Origin: Halobacillus locisalis
GTDB lineage: Bacteria > Bacillota > Bacilli > Bacillales > Halobacillaceae
Assembly: GCF_013694105.1 (NCBI RefSeq)
Contig: NZ_JACEFG010000001.1
Coordinates: forward strand, 1,054,001-1,118,000
Direction: 5' to 3'
DNA: 64,000 bases
Of this stretch, positions 27,499 to 36,884 are shown one piece after another. The first letter of the stretch is position 1. Every line of letters begins with the position of its first letter. The notes below the pieces were generated by a model that was not told the origin of the DNA, did no database searches, and saw only the letters and a list, made by a program, of their open reading frames with translations. The translations under genes were made by a program, and so were the position numbers.

Positions 27499-28278
27499 TT
27501 ATCCTCGCGCTACTGCTTTCTTAGCAGATACCGCAGCAAATGTGATGGTAAGTGCACACACAACGACAATGGCAATCACACCTTGCATCATGTCCCAGAA
27601 AATCCATCCATCAATTAAAACGGTTCTCATACTTTCAAAAATATAGGTGGTTGGATTGATTGTAGCTGCAATCTTCAACCATTGTGCATCAATTAATTCA
27701 TAAGGAACAAAGGTAGTACTTAAGAAAATCAGCGGAAAAAAGATTAATGTGCCTGACTGAGAGGCTTGAGCGTTTTTGGTACGTAGAGCAACACCTGCGG
27801 AATACCCCGCAAAGGCAAGCCCCCATCCTATGGCAATGAAAAGAACAAATAGGACACCTAAGAAACCCGTTTCTACTTTTAATCCAAGTAAGAAGCCGAT
27901 ACAAATAATGAGGATTGTTTGCACAAACAATTGGAGCATACCTGCAATGATCGGCCCGAGGACGATAGCCAATCGTGAAGCCGGTGTCAGTAATAAACGA
28001 GAAAAAAATCCATTCTCAATATCTTTGACGATCCCCTGTCCAGCTCCACCAGCACCACCAATGGCGGCAGAAACGATCGAGACAGGAAGAATAAATGCTA
28101 AATAATTCGCTCCATCAAACGTTGGCAGCTGAGCGATCCCACTTAACCCTCCTTCGTATACTAGTAGGAAGAAAGCTGAGATGATCAAGTTCGGTATAAA
28201 CGAAAAAGGGTTTCGGATCGTCGTTTTAATATTTCTTACAGTAATGAGCCACGTATCTTTCCAAACACTGTTCCCCAT
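27499..28278 (-). CDS. ABC-2 type transporter permease
   Basis: 259 residues with six hydrophobic segments, DrrB-like. It forms the membrane part of an exporter with the ATPase encoded immediately upstream; the TAATG overlap couples them. Conserved ABC-2 signature region NPTTYIFESMRT near residue 205. Substrate unknown; lipophilic drugs or lipids are typical for this family. Confidence 0.9.
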   Translation of the reverse strand: MGNSVWKDTWLITVRNIKTTIRNPFSFIPNLIISAFFLLVYEGGLSGIAQLPTFDGANYLAFILPVSIVSAAIGGAGGAGQGIVKDIENGFFSRLLLTPASRLAIVLGPIIAGMLQLFVQTILIICIGFLLGLKVETGFLGVLFVLFIAIGWGLAFAGYSAGVALRTKNAQASQSGTLIFFPLIFLSTTFVPYELIDAQWLKIAATINPTTYIFESMRTVLIDGWIFWDMMQGVIAIVVVCALTITFAAVSAKKAVARG

Positions 28279-29240
28279 TATTTCTCACCACCCTTTCCTT
28301 GCTGTTCACTTGTAATTTTTAAGAAGATATCATCTAATGTCGGAGATGATAAATTCACAGAATCCACTTCGACCTCTTCTTGATCCAGCATACGGACTAT
28401 TTCAACCATCTCTTGCGCTCCATCATCAACGTAAATCGTTAGTTTACTATTCTGTACAATGACCTCTCTTTCACCTACTGATCGAGTCAATACCTCTTCC
28501 GCTCGATCTAAATCCCCTTTTGTTTTAAACGTGAGCGTGATCAGATCATTACCGATTTGGGATTTTAATTCTTTAGGAGTCCCTGTAGCAACAATTTCAC
28601 CTCTATTGATAATGCTGATCCGATGAGCAAGTGAGTCTGCCTCTTCTAAGTACTGTGTCGTTAAGAAAATGGTCGTCCCATTTTCTTCATTCAAACGCCG
28701 AAGCTCCTTCCATATCGCCATTCGATTGGACGGATCCAAACCGGTCGTCGGTTCATCCAAAAACAAGATCTTAGGTTCATTAACCAATGTCAGCGCCAAG
28801 TCTAAGCGACGTCTCATTCCACCTGAGTAATTTCCCACTCTTCGATCTGCATCTTCTGTAAGCTGAACAATATCCAATAAGTCAACCGATCTTTTTCTGG
28901 ACCCTTCTTTATTAAAACCGAAGATCCTTGCTTGAAGTTCTAATAATTCTCGCCCTGTTAAGTCGGGGTCCACGCCAGTTTCTTGCAATGCAACTCCAAT
29001 ATACCTCCGTACTTCATCCGGCTCTTTTACTACGTCATGCCCAGCCACAAGCGCTTTTCCACCGGTTGCATTAATGAGCGTCGTCAATATTTGGACCGTT
29101 GTCGACTTACCAGCACCGTTAGGCCCTAAAAAAGCGAAAAACTCCCCTTCTTCCACCTCAAATGACACGTCTCTAACGGCTTGTACATTTCCTTTTTTGA
29201 AAGTCTTGGATAAATGTTCGACTTCTATTCTTCCATTCAC
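28278..29240 (-). CDS. ABC transporter ATP-binding protein, DrrA-like
   Basis: About 320 residues: Walker A GPNGAGKST near residue 39, signature YSGGMRRR near 140, Walker B ILFLDEPTTGLDP near 160, and a C-terminal extension typical of daunorubicin-type exporters. The frame is open from 29249, but AGGAG eight bases before GTG 29240 selects that start. Pairs with the permease downstream. Confidence 0.92.
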   Translation of the reverse strand: MNGRIEVEHLSKTFKKGNVQAVRDVSFEVEEGEFFAFLGPNGAGKSTTVQILTTLINATGGKALVAGHDVVKEPDEVRRYIGVALQETGVDPDLTGRELLELQARIFGFNKEGSRKRSVDLLDIVQLTEDADRRVGNYSGGMRRRLDLALTLVNEPKILFLDEPTTGLDPSNRMAIWKELRRLNEENGTTIFLTTQYLEEADSLAHRISIINRGEIVATGTPKELKSQIGNDLITLTFKTKGDLDRAEEVLTRSVGEREVIVQNSKLTIYVDDGAQEMVEIVRMLDQEEVEVDSVNLSSPTLDDIFLKITSEQQGKGGEK

Positions 29241-29307
29241 AGCTAACACTCCTCTAAATAATCGGCATATGTGTCAAAAAAATCTATATCTATACGATAC
29301 CCAAAAT

Positions 29308-29327
29308 GACAAGATCTTTCACTTGTC
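29308..29327. promoter_or_regulatory. Dyad upstream of the ABC exporter
   Basis: GACAAG/CTTGTC separated by eight bases, 68 bases before the ATPase start. It could be an operator for a local repressor; no regulator gene adjoins. Confidence 0.3.
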
Positions 29328-29367
29328 TATATGTCACATTTGTCCATTAAAAAAAACACCAGAACAC

Positions 29368-29393
29368 GTTTAGCATTAGAAAATATTGGGTAA
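29368..29393 (+). promoter_or_regulatory. Sigma-B-like promoter of the 29486 membrane protein
   Basis: GTTTAG, 14 bases, GGGTAA. Near-consensus and about 90 bases before the gene start. Confidence 0.55.
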
Positions 29394-29409
29394 TCATATA
29401 TTTATGACT

Positions 29410-29445
29410 GTGTACTTCTTCGATCTTTCACAACGAAGAATACAC
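29410..29445 (+). other. Hairpin in the 5' leader of the 29486 gene
   Basis: GTGTACTTCTTCG paired with CGAAGAATACAC (one bulge), 11-base loop, no T-run. It lies between the putative sigma-B promoter and the ribosome site and may affect mRNA stability. Confidence 0.4.
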
Positions 29446-29485
29446 CATTTGGTTAAATTATATGCGTACTATTGAGGTGAAAAAC

Positions 29486-29740
29486 ATGTTACTTTTCCAA
29501 CCGGGTGTTCTATTCACACCCTATATCCTTACACTGACTCTTCTTACATTAATCGGTTCCTACCATAGCTTTAAGTCTAAGCACTACGGGTTGCTCATTA
29601 TGATCGGACTTATCCACGTTGTCGTCAGCCCAGCTTTCTCTTTGTCGATCGGAACCTTGATCCTTGGATTCGGAATCATTCAAGTTTATACGGGATTTTT
29701 GAATACCAAAAAAAGAGTGAAAGCTATGAGACATGAATAA
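29486..29740 (+). CDS. Small membrane protein, 84 residues
   Basis: Three hydrophobic segments and a basic C-terminal tail (NTKKRVKAMRHE). The frame is open from 29462, but GAGGTG six to eight bases before ATG 29486 marks the start. No family recognised. A sigma-B-like promoter suggests stress expression. Confidence 0.7.
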   Translation: MLLFQPGVLFTPYILTLTLLTLIGSYHSFKSKHYGLLIMIGLIHVVVSPAFSLSIGTLILGFGIIQVYTGFLNTKKRVKAMRHE

Positions 29741-29747
29741 ATCATGT

Positions 29748-30083
29748 CTACATAGTTTTCACTTTTCTTTCGATGTAATGACACACATCACCTATTGTTT
29801 GAAACTGATCAAACATTCCGTGGCACGCTACCGGTTCTAACTCCCAATACTTATGGATCAACATAAACGTAGTGGCGAATTTTTGTTCGTCTCCGTTAAA
29901 CAGTTCTTTTAAATCCGTGTGGGTTGTTAAGAACTCCATTCCGTCTTGATGATTTCGCCATAGGTTCACATAGACGAATTGCACGGTAGAAAAGTAAACT
30001 TCATAGATTAACCCTTTATCCTTCATCCGATTCTTGACCAATTTCCTCGCCCTGTAATAACTGAAATCATAGACAGCTGCCAC
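29748..30083 (-). CDS. Hypothetical protein, 111 residues
   Basis: Soluble, aromatic-rich protein starting MAAVYDFSYYRARK, helical and without recognisable motif. Start is GTG 30083 with GGAGGGAG upstream. Convergent with the small membrane protein gene with only seven bases between stops. Function unknown. Confidence 0.7.
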   Translation of the reverse strand: MAAVYDFSYYRARKLVKNRMKDKGLIYEVYFSTVQFVYVNLWRNHQDGMEFLTTHTDLKELFNGDEQKFATTFMLIHKYWELEPVACHGMFDQFQTIGDVCHYIERKVKTM

Positions 30084-30267
30084 TTATAACTCCCTCCCCT
30101 AATGAATGAAGTATTTTTTATTTATATATTCTCCACAAATCGACAGAATCCTTCTTTTTTATAAAATTCAGAAAATATAATTTCATCTTATACCTCATCA
30201 GTCTCACGCTTATGTCATTCAAATTGTGATATCCTTTTGATAGAGAAGAGAAAAGTGGGGGATTTTA

Positions 30268-30945
30268 ATGAAAAAATGGTGTACAATTCTAGGAATACTT
30301 ATTTTCACATTAGCAGGTTGTCAATCATCTCATAAAACCGCTCAGTCCGCTAATTTAGAGGGTGTGCAAACTGAAAGCACCCAAAATAATTCTGAACGTC
30401 AGCCATCCGAATCAGCTTTAGAACATGAAGTCATAATCAATGAAAAAGTCTATTCCTTTCGTCTTGATGACTACCCGATTCTTTCTAAGTATGTACATAA
30501 TTTTCATGATCCTCTAAAGAAATTTCAGTCCCTCACTTTTAAACCTATACATGAGGATTTGTACGTTGTTACATTTGCTTGCCACCAGAATAAATGTTCT
30601 ACATTACTACTTGATTTAAAGAAGGGAGCTTCGTTTCTATTAAGTGACCTGAGTGCTCTAGTCGATCAACAACTGTCTATTGATGAAGCTTTTGCCAGCT
30701 TTTTATTTGAAAGAAAAAGGGAAAATGGTACAAACATTCATCAGTTATTGGTCATCGATCTCCAAACCATGCAACCTGTCTCTTTAGAATTGGACAACGA
30801 TGATAACCTAATACCGAGGCCGAATCAATACCAATATGAGATTCAATCTGTTACTTTTAAAAATAACCAGTTACTAATAGTTTCGAGTGATCCATCATCT
30901 ATAACCAAAAACACATGGCTAGAAACAACATGGACTTATAAATAA
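30268..30945 (+). CDS. Hypothetical lipoprotein, 225 residues
   Basis: A type II signal peptide ends in LAGC (Cys 18) followed by a Ser/Gln-rich linker; the mature domain of about 170 residues is beta-rich with a CHQNKC pair near residue 111. Anchored outside the membrane. No family recognised. First gene of a likely operon with the nitroreductase (15 bases downstream) and sirtuin. Confidence 0.8.
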   Translation: MKKWCTILGILIFTLAGCQSSHKTAQSANLEGVQTESTQNNSERQPSESALEHEVIINEKVYSFRLDDYPILSKYVHNFHDPLKKFQSLTFKPIHEDLYVVTFACHQNKCSTLLLDLKKGASFLLSDLSALVDQQLSIDEAFASFLFERKRENGTNIHQLLVIDLQTMQPVSLELDNDDNLIPRPNQYQYEIQSVTFKNNQLLIVSSDPSSITKNTWLETTWTYK

Positions 30946-30959
30946 AGGAGTTTCTTACT

Positions 30960-31697
30960 ATGAATCCAACAATCGAAACATTGCTTAATCACCGTTCCAT
31001 CCGAAAATTCAAAGATATCCCGCTAACCGAAGAGCAACGAGATACCATCATCACTGCCGCGCAACAAGCCTCTACATCAAGCTACATGATGGCTTACAGT
31101 ATAATCGGCATTACAGACCAACAAAAGAAAGCAGCTCTAGCTGAAGTTTCCGGTCAGAGCTATGTTAAAAATAATGGACACCTTCTTGTTTTTTGTGCTG
31201 ACCTTCACAGAGCTACAGTAAAGGCTGATCAGCAAGATTATGAAAAGATGCTTGAGAATCTTGAAAATAGCGAGCACTTTCTTGTATCAGCAATCGATGC
31301 AGCTCTAGCCGCTCAAAACGCAGCGATTGCCGCCGAAGCACTAGGTTTAGGGATTTGTTATATCGGAAGCTTACGTAATAATATTCAACAAGTAGACGAC
31401 CTTTTATCCTTACCTCAACACGTCATACCTTTATTTGGAATGGTCATTGGTGTTCCGGATCATCAACCAGACCGAAAGCCTAGACTCCCTAAAGAAGCGG
31501 TTTACTTTGAGAATGAGTACCAACCTCACGAGAAAATTCTTGATCGATTTGACGATCAAATACAAGACTATTACAAATCCAGGGATAGCAATAAGCGTCT
31601 GGACTCTTGGACACAACAAATGCTTCGTCGATTTACAAATACGATGCGAATGGATGTCACAGATTTCGTTAAGAGAAAAGGGTTCAATAAACGTTAG
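30960..31697 (+). CDS. NADPH-dependent nitro/flavin reductase, NfsA-FRP type
   Basis: 245 residues. The start HRSIRKFKDIPL is the FMN-binding signature of nitroreductases; AAIAAEALGLGICYIGSLR near residue 120 and the C-terminal KRKGF tail fit the NfrA/NfsA group. FMN-dependent reduction of nitro compounds, quinones or flavins with NADPH. AAAGGAG precedes the ATG. Central gene of the three-gene operon. Confidence 0.92.
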   Translation: MNPTIETLLNHRSIRKFKDIPLTEEQRDTIITAAQQASTSSYMMAYSIIGITDQQKKAALAEVSGQSYVKNNGHLLVFCADLHRATVKADQQDYEKMLENLENSEHFLVSAIDAALAAQNAAIAAEALGLGICYIGSLRNNIQQVDDLLSLPQHVIPLFGMVIGVPDHQPDRKPRLPKEAVYFENEYQPHEKILDRFDDQIQDYYKSRDSNKRLDSWTQQMLRRFTNTMRMDVTDFVKRKGFNKR

Positions 31698-31712
31698 TGA
31701 GGAGCGGAATTT

Positions 31713-32435
31713 ATGTATGAGACGGTTGCTTTACACCTAAAGTCAAGTGAATCCATCACCGTTCTGACAGGAGCTGGTGTTTCAACTGCCAGTGGGATTC
31801 CTGACTTCAGATCAAGTGAAGGGTTGTGGACTGAAGATCATGACCGTGAGTTTTATATGTCTGCTGACTACTTTTTCCATGACCCTGAAGACTTTTGGAA
31901 AAAGTATAAAGCGATATTTCGAATCAAGCTTCTCGACCACTACAAACCGAACGTGACCCATCAATTTATTAAAAGATTAGAAAGCCCTAATCGAGAGGTA
32001 ACAGTGATCACTCAAAACGTAGATGGCTTACACGGTCTAGCTGGGAGCACCAATGTCATTGAATACCACGGCAGTTTAAAAGGAGCCACTTGTCCGAACT
32101 GCCTTGAAAGCTATTCACTATCCCATGTCATGTCTTTCGAAACACCTACGTGCGGAAGCTGCGGGGAATACCTGAAGCCAGACGTTCTATTATTCGGAGA
32201 TATGATTACAGCTCACGAAATTTCAGAAAAAGCTGTGAGACACTCTGAAGTGTTACTCGTAATGGGCACTTCATTATTGGTGACTCCGTTCAATATGCTC
32301 CCTCATTACGCAAAGGATAAAACCACCACCATACTTATTAATAATGAACCGACACCAAGCGATCATTTATTTGATTATGTCATTCACGAAGACCTTTCCA
32401 CGACCGTCGAAAAACTGAGTGAATTCTTCATGTAA
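31713..32435 (+). CDS. NAD-dependent protein deacylase, Sir2 family
   Basis: 240 residues. Sirtuin motifs in order: GAGVSTASGIPDFRS near residue 21, TQNVDGLHG near 103, catalytic His in EYHGS near 122, zinc-binding CPNC and CGSCG, and GTSLLVTP near 190. Removes acyl groups from lysines with NAD+. TGAGGAG precedes the ATG, 15 bases after the nitroreductase gene; both use nicotinamide nucleotides. Confidence 0.95.
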   Translation: MYETVALHLKSSESITVLTGAGVSTASGIPDFRSSEGLWTEDHDREFYMSADYFFHDPEDFWKKYKAIFRIKLLDHYKPNVTHQFIKRLESPNREVTVITQNVDGLHGLAGSTNVIEYHGSLKGATCPNCLESYSLSHVMSFETPTCGSCGEYLKPDVLLFGDMITAHEISEKAVRHSEVLLVMGTSLLVTPFNMLPHYAKDKTTTILINNEPTPSDHLFDYVIHEDLSTTVEKLSEFFM

Positions 32436-32437
32436 AT

Positions 32438-32469
32438 AAACATCCACCTAATGAAGGTGGATGTTTTTG
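32438..32469 (+). terminator. Terminator of the sirtuin operon
   Basis: AAACATCCACCT/AGGTGGATGTTT with a 5-base loop, then TT. Confidence 0.8.
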
Positions 32470-32533
32470 GATTTTTAAGGAACTTTTTTCTTTTTGAATC
32501 GTATAAGTAAGAAACCGTTTCAGGAGGAATACC

Positions 32534-32854
32534 ATGAAAAAAATAGTGACAATCCTATTCACCATCATTTTCCTAGTCGGAGTAAACATTGCCTTAACCG
32601 TAATGACAGACAGTGCTTTCATCGACTTCTCTTTTGTACTTGGCTTAGCTGTTGCATTCATTATCCGTTTTTTTAATTCTTCTGGGGGCTTTACGACAAG
32701 AAGTATCGATTTAGGCGTCCAATCAACTACGGGTATAAAGCAAGAGGCAGAGAACAAGAAGTTTGTACCGTCTGTAGGTTTTTACACCTGTCTTGTTTAC
32801 GCAGGTGCATCCCTGATCATCACTTTTATCTATTACATGGAGTACTTTGTATAA
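32534..32854 (+). CDS. Small membrane protein, 106 residues
   Basis: Three hydrophobic segments separated by a polar loop (residues 50-80). AGGAGGAATACC precedes the ATG. No family recognised. Stands alone between two terminators. Confidence 0.7.
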   Translation: MKKIVTILFTIIFLVGVNIALTVMTDSAFIDFSFVLGLAVAFIIRFFNSSGGFTTRSIDLGVQSTTGIKQEAENKKFVPSVGFYTCLVYAGASLIITFIYYMEYFV

Positions 32855-32940
32855 GATCCCAAGGACTCAGTCGTGTCCCTATTATTAAGATAAAAGATGC
32901 TCCACTGAGTTTTCAACCAAGTCTTACTTAACCAGAATAA

Positions 32941-32970
32941 AGGCGCTTTCTTCACATTGAAGAAGCGCCT
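32941..32970 (-). terminator. Terminator of the Na+/H+ antiporter gene
   Basis: AGGCGCTTTCTTC/GAAGAAGCGCCT hairpin with one bulge; the T-run on the minus strand is weak. Confidence 0.6.
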
Positions 32971-32975
32971 GACTT

Positions 32976-34193
32976 CTAACTCTTAGATAACCGTAACCGT
33001 TTAACAAGAGGCTTTATGGTCAGCCCTTGAACGAGCAGGGAGAATAGAACGACAGAGAATGTGAAAAGAAGAATTTCTTCCCTTCCACCGAAATCCATTG
33101 GCAAACTTAGAGCCAATGCTATTGAAAGACTTCCACGCAGTCCTCCCCAATTTAAGAGCAAGCGTTCTTTGCCAGTCAAATCCTTAATCCAGCCTGTGCT
33201 CACATACAAAGCAATTGTACGGCCGACTAAAACAATAAAGATAGCCAAAACAATGAAACCCCACTTACCCGAGAAGTCGATGTTCCTGATTTCTAAACCG
33301 ACCATAAGAAATATGAGGGAATTAGCAATCAACGTTATTGCATCCCAAAACGTATTCAAATTCGTTTTCGTTTCTTTAGACATGCCAATTTTAGCGCCAT
33401 AATCCCCAAATACAAACCCTCCAACTACTACTGCAATAACGCCTGACGTATGGAAGTGCTCAGCAATAAAATAACTTCCGAAGAATAACAAAGCACTGAA
33501 TGCGATTTCTAAAGGGTAATCATCAAATAAGCGAAGCACTTGAGAAAACAGGAACCCAATCAAAAGTCCAATCAAAGCTCCCCCAACTGCAAATTTAAGA
33601 AACATGAATACTCCGCTACCTAAACCACTCCATCCCATTTCTATATAAGTCAATAGATAGATACTGGAAATTTTAAAGAGGACAACGGCGATTCCATCAT
33701 TGAATAGTGATTCGCCTTCCATTACAGTAGAGAGTTTCTCAGAAACGCCAAGCGATTTAAAAATGGATAATACACTGATCGGGTCTGTCGCACTCATTAA
33801 TGCCGCAAATGTGAAAGCAACTGCTAAGGGCAGATCGAGTAAATAATACGATGCGCCGCCAATACATAAAAACGAAATAAAAGTCCCGACAAACGCTAAT
33901 CCCATTACGGGCTTCCTTTGCTTATAAAGGTGGTGAAACGGAAGCTTTAAAGTTGCATCTCCTAACAGAATAGGGAGAAACAAAGAAATGACTGTTGCTT
34001 GAAATACTTCTGACTGGGTTATGTAAAATTCCGCCTCTTCAATATAAGGCAGTTCTGTTAGTCCCAATATTAAACCAACAATGACGAGCGCAATAGAGTA
34101 CGGTTCCTTTAATAGCTTAGCAATTCCAATAACTGTGACAGAAATCGCTAATAGAATTAATAATTGAATAAACGCATCATGGAATTCATGCAT
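32976..34193 (-). CDS. Sodium/proton antiporter, CPA1 family
   Basis: About 405 residues and 12-13 membrane segments. ATDPISVLSIF near residue 138 carries the conserved TDP, and SLFNDGIAVVLF near residue 165 the ND ion-binding pair of the NhaP/NhaG type. Exports Na+ for protons, important in salty habitats. GGAGGG before ATG 34193 (MHEFHDAF) is preferred to the upstream ATG 34211. Confidence 0.9.
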   Translation of the reverse strand: MHEFHDAFIQLLILLAISVTVIGIAKLLKEPYSIALVIVGLILGLTELPYIEEAEFYITQSEVFQATVISLFLPILLGDATLKLPFHHLYKQRKPVMGLAFVGTFISFLCIGGASYYLLDLPLAVAFTFAALMSATDPISVLSIFKSLGVSEKLSTVMEGESLFNDGIAVVLFKISSIYLLTYIEMGWSGLGSGVFMFLKFAVGGALIGLLIGFLFSQVLRLFDDYPLEIAFSALLFFGSYFIAEHFHTSGVIAVVVGGFVFGDYGAKIGMSKETKTNLNTFWDAITLIANSLIFLMVGLEIRNIDFSGKWGFIVLAIFIVLVGRTIALYVSTGWIKDLTGKERLLLNWGGLRGSLSIALALSLPMDFGGREEILLFTFSVVLFSLLVQGLTIKPLVKRLRLSKS

Positions 34194-34307
34194 GTCTTTC
34201 CCTCCTATCATAGGATATATTGTGGCACAGTTTCCTTATTTTTACTACAAATTCACTAAGAGATAAGAAAGGACAGGTTTTTTCATGAGGAACAATTTCA
34301 TTTTATA

Positions 34308-34333
34308 AGAAAAAAACACCCTCTTGAGGAGGG
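34308..34333 (-). terminator. Terminator of the penicillin acylase-like gene
   Basis: Short GC-rich hairpin ACCCTC/GAGGGC followed on the minus strand by T7. Confidence 0.7.
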
Positions 34334-34343
34334 CATCAAACTA

Positions 34344-36734
34344 CTAATTAGATCCTGGAATCAGAACAAGTTCATCTCCATCATACTGATTGAGAGAGGT
34401 TTCATGATAGGTACCATCAACCCAGTCATCCAATTGATTGTGATACCACTCACTCTTGAAGTGCCCTGATTGACCTGGACCAACGATATGGTATGCGGAA
34501 GATGGATCATTCATGTCAATGACAAAGCGCCAGGATGCCCCATGATCCACAATCCCATCATGATTATAGCCAGCTGCACGGACCGTCACCCTGCTTCCGC
34601 TCACAGAACGAGGTTCACCTGGATTATAAAAGCGTTCCAAAAATCCAATACTCGATAAAGGATGAGTGAACTCTACAGCATGTCCTTCTCCCCATGTCCA
34701 CGCTTCTATATCATTTCCTTGTTTCCCTTTTAATTCTGCTATCGTCGACTGAAAAGCGTCTGTCAGGACTTTTGATACCCCTCCTGCTTGGCTTATCCAT
34801 CTAGATGATCCACCATCTCTTTCCTTTCTTAGCAATTCATCTGTTGTTTGTCCTGCACCGTGAAACAACTCTCTCATTTCTTCAGGTATTGAATCATTAT
34901 AAATCTCATCCTGCACTTCACTTATCCAAGTATGAAAAAGTAAAGGCTGGGCCTGGGAGTGGTCGTCTTCATAATTCCAATCCATCAAGATTTCTACACC
35001 TATCTTCTCCTCTGTCGTCAGTTCACTCATATCCAGCTGGTCCAGCATATAAGATAAGAATTCTTCAGCTTGTAAGTTCCGAACATCCATTTGCATCGTC
35101 ATAAAATCATCTTTGCTCACTTTGTCGCTCTCTTCTAGCATCTCAACAATTCGTTTATAACGATAAGGCTGCGCCCAACTATGGCTAATATGATAGGGGT
35201 AATCATCACCTATGACTTTATTATTCGCTGTAGCAATAAATCCATTATCAGGATTTACACTTCGCGGCAGTTCATCAAACGGAATGTACCCCTGCCACTC
35301 GTCCTCTTCTTCCCACCCTCGCATAGGAAGAAGTGCATCATCTGGATGTTCATAAATCGGAATTCGACCATTTGCTTTATAAGCAATGGTGCCGTCCTGT
35401 GATGCGAATACAAAGTTTTGTGCAGGAGCCAGAAACTTCTCTAATCCCTCCTCAAACTCATTCCAATTAGTCGCTCGATTCATTTCTAAAACCGCTTCTA
35501 ATTCTGTCGTTGCATCAAGAGCTGTCCACCTGAGCGACATTTGTGTGTCCTCTCCACTCTCTTCTGCAAACTCACTGATTATTGGACCATGTCTTGTTTC
35601 AACCACTTCATAATCAATATCTTCTTCTCCCTTTACCCTAATCGGTTCTTTATGAGTGATCGCCTCTTCCCAATTGCCATCGAATAGAAATTGGTGGGGA
35701 TTGTCAGGGTTTCTTTTCTCTAAGTATAGTTGTTGAACGTCTGGCCCAACATTTGTTACTCCCCACGCAACATCTTCGTTGTGGCCAAGAATAATACCTG
35801 GGATGCCCGCAAATATCACCCCGGAAACATTGTATTCAGGAGATTTTAAATGCATTTGATACCAAATCGAGGGCGTCGCCAACCCTAAGTGAGGATCATC
35901 AGCAAGTAAAGGGGATCCTGACTCTGTTCTTTCACCACTCACTACCCAATTATTGCTACCATTGAAGGCATGAGGAATCAGTGCGTCTTTGAATCTTGCA
36001 GCTACATCCACTTTTCCTGTCTCTTTGAGAATGGTAGGAGCATCATTCGGATAAGATGGGAACAATTCATAAGCTTGGTTTTCTGGAAATTCCGATAGCA
36101 AATAATAGTTGAAGGCCTGCCTTTCCCAATGACCGCCAAGATCAAAAGCCATGTATTTCCCAACCGTAAGGGAGTCAACCGGCTCCCAGGGAGATGGATC
36201 AATCCCCATTAACGTAAATCCTGGAGGTAGTCTCCTCTCCTGTTTCGCTTCTTCTATATATGCATTCACACCGGCGGCATACGCCTCCAAAATATCCATG
36301 GATTCTTGTGAATAAGCAGCCAATGATTTCTCTGCTGCCCGGCGGAGTCCAAGTGTTCTGAAGTACCGGTCCTGTTCAACCGTCGCTTCGCCTACGACTT
36401 CACTCAATGTTCCAGACGCTTGCCTTCTGGCCAACTCCATTTGAAATAAGCGGTCCTGTGCCTGAACGTAACCTTGTGCCATAAATAAATCATGTGTATT
36501 GGTTGCTTCAATATGAGGAACGCCATCCCCATCTCGAACGACTTCCACTATATCATTCAACCCATTCAGCTGGACTTCTCCATCTGTGGTAGGAAGTGTA
36601 CGGTTTATGTAAGCGTTTACAAATATGAGCGCAGCGATTAGTAGAACAACGACCACACTAAAACCAATTAACGAATACTTTTTCCAATTTTTTACTTTAT
36701 ATTTTTCAACTTCCCATCTCTTAGCTGTTTCCAC
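34344..36734 (-). CDS. Penicillin acylase family amidase, membrane-anchored
   Basis: 796 residues. An N-terminal helix (residues 22-42) anchors it outside the cell. The Ntn-hydrolase core shows GSNNWVV near residue 266, where self-cleavage would expose the catalytic Ser; DDPHL follows. The alpha-chain, spacer and beta-chain arrangement fits penicillin G or acyl-homoserine-lactone acylases. The natural substrate is unknown. Start is GTG with GGGTGGG upstream. Monocistronic. Confidence 0.92.
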   Translation of the reverse strand: METAKRWEVEKYKVKNWKKYSLIGFSVVVVLLIAALIFVNAYINRTLPTTDGEVQLNGLNDIVEVVRDGDGVPHIEATNTHDLFMAQGYVQAQDRLFQMELARRQASGTLSEVVGEATVEQDRYFRTLGLRRAAEKSLAAYSQESMDILEAYAAGVNAYIEEAKQERRLPPGFTLMGIDPSPWEPVDSLTVGKYMAFDLGGHWERQAFNYYLLSEFPENQAYELFPSYPNDAPTILKETGKVDVAARFKDALIPHAFNGSNNWVVSGERTESGSPLLADDPHLGLATPSIWYQMHLKSPEYNVSGVIFAGIPGIILGHNEDVAWGVTNVGPDVQQLYLEKRNPDNPHQFLFDGNWEEAITHKEPIRVKGEEDIDYEVVETRHGPIISEFAEESGEDTQMSLRWTALDATTELEAVLEMNRATNWNEFEEGLEKFLAPAQNFVFASQDGTIAYKANGRIPIYEHPDDALLPMRGWEEEDEWQGYIPFDELPRSVNPDNGFIATANNKVIGDDYPYHISHSWAQPYRYKRIVEMLEESDKVSKDDFMTMQMDVRNLQAEEFLSYMLDQLDMSELTTEEKIGVEILMDWNYEDDHSQAQPLLFHTWISEVQDEIYNDSIPEEMRELFHGAGQTTDELLRKERDGGSSRWISQAGGVSKVLTDAFQSTIAELKGKQGNDIEAWTWGEGHAVEFTHPLSSIGFLERFYNPGEPRSVSGSRVTVRAAGYNHDGIVDHGASWRFVIDMNDPSSAYHIVGPGQSGHFKSEWYHNQLDDWVDGTYHETSLNQYDGDELVLIPGSN

Positions 36735-36819
36735 TTTCCCACCCCTATCGAATTATTAATTTTATTATATCTTAATTTTCAGAAAATAGGAATGTGATTT
36801 TGAGTGATGTTTTTATGAT

Positions 36820-36845
36820 GATTAATTTTCTTATGAAACGGGTAG
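36820..36845 (+). promoter_or_regulatory. Sigma-B-like promoter of the aldo/keto reductase
   Basis: GATTAA, 14 bases, GGGTAG. One mismatch in each box. The B. subtilis aldo/keto reductase YhdN is a known general stress protein, which fits. Confidence 0.5.
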
Positions 36846-36884
36846 TATTACTAAGAATCGCTATTTGTTCCGGAGGTGTAAACA

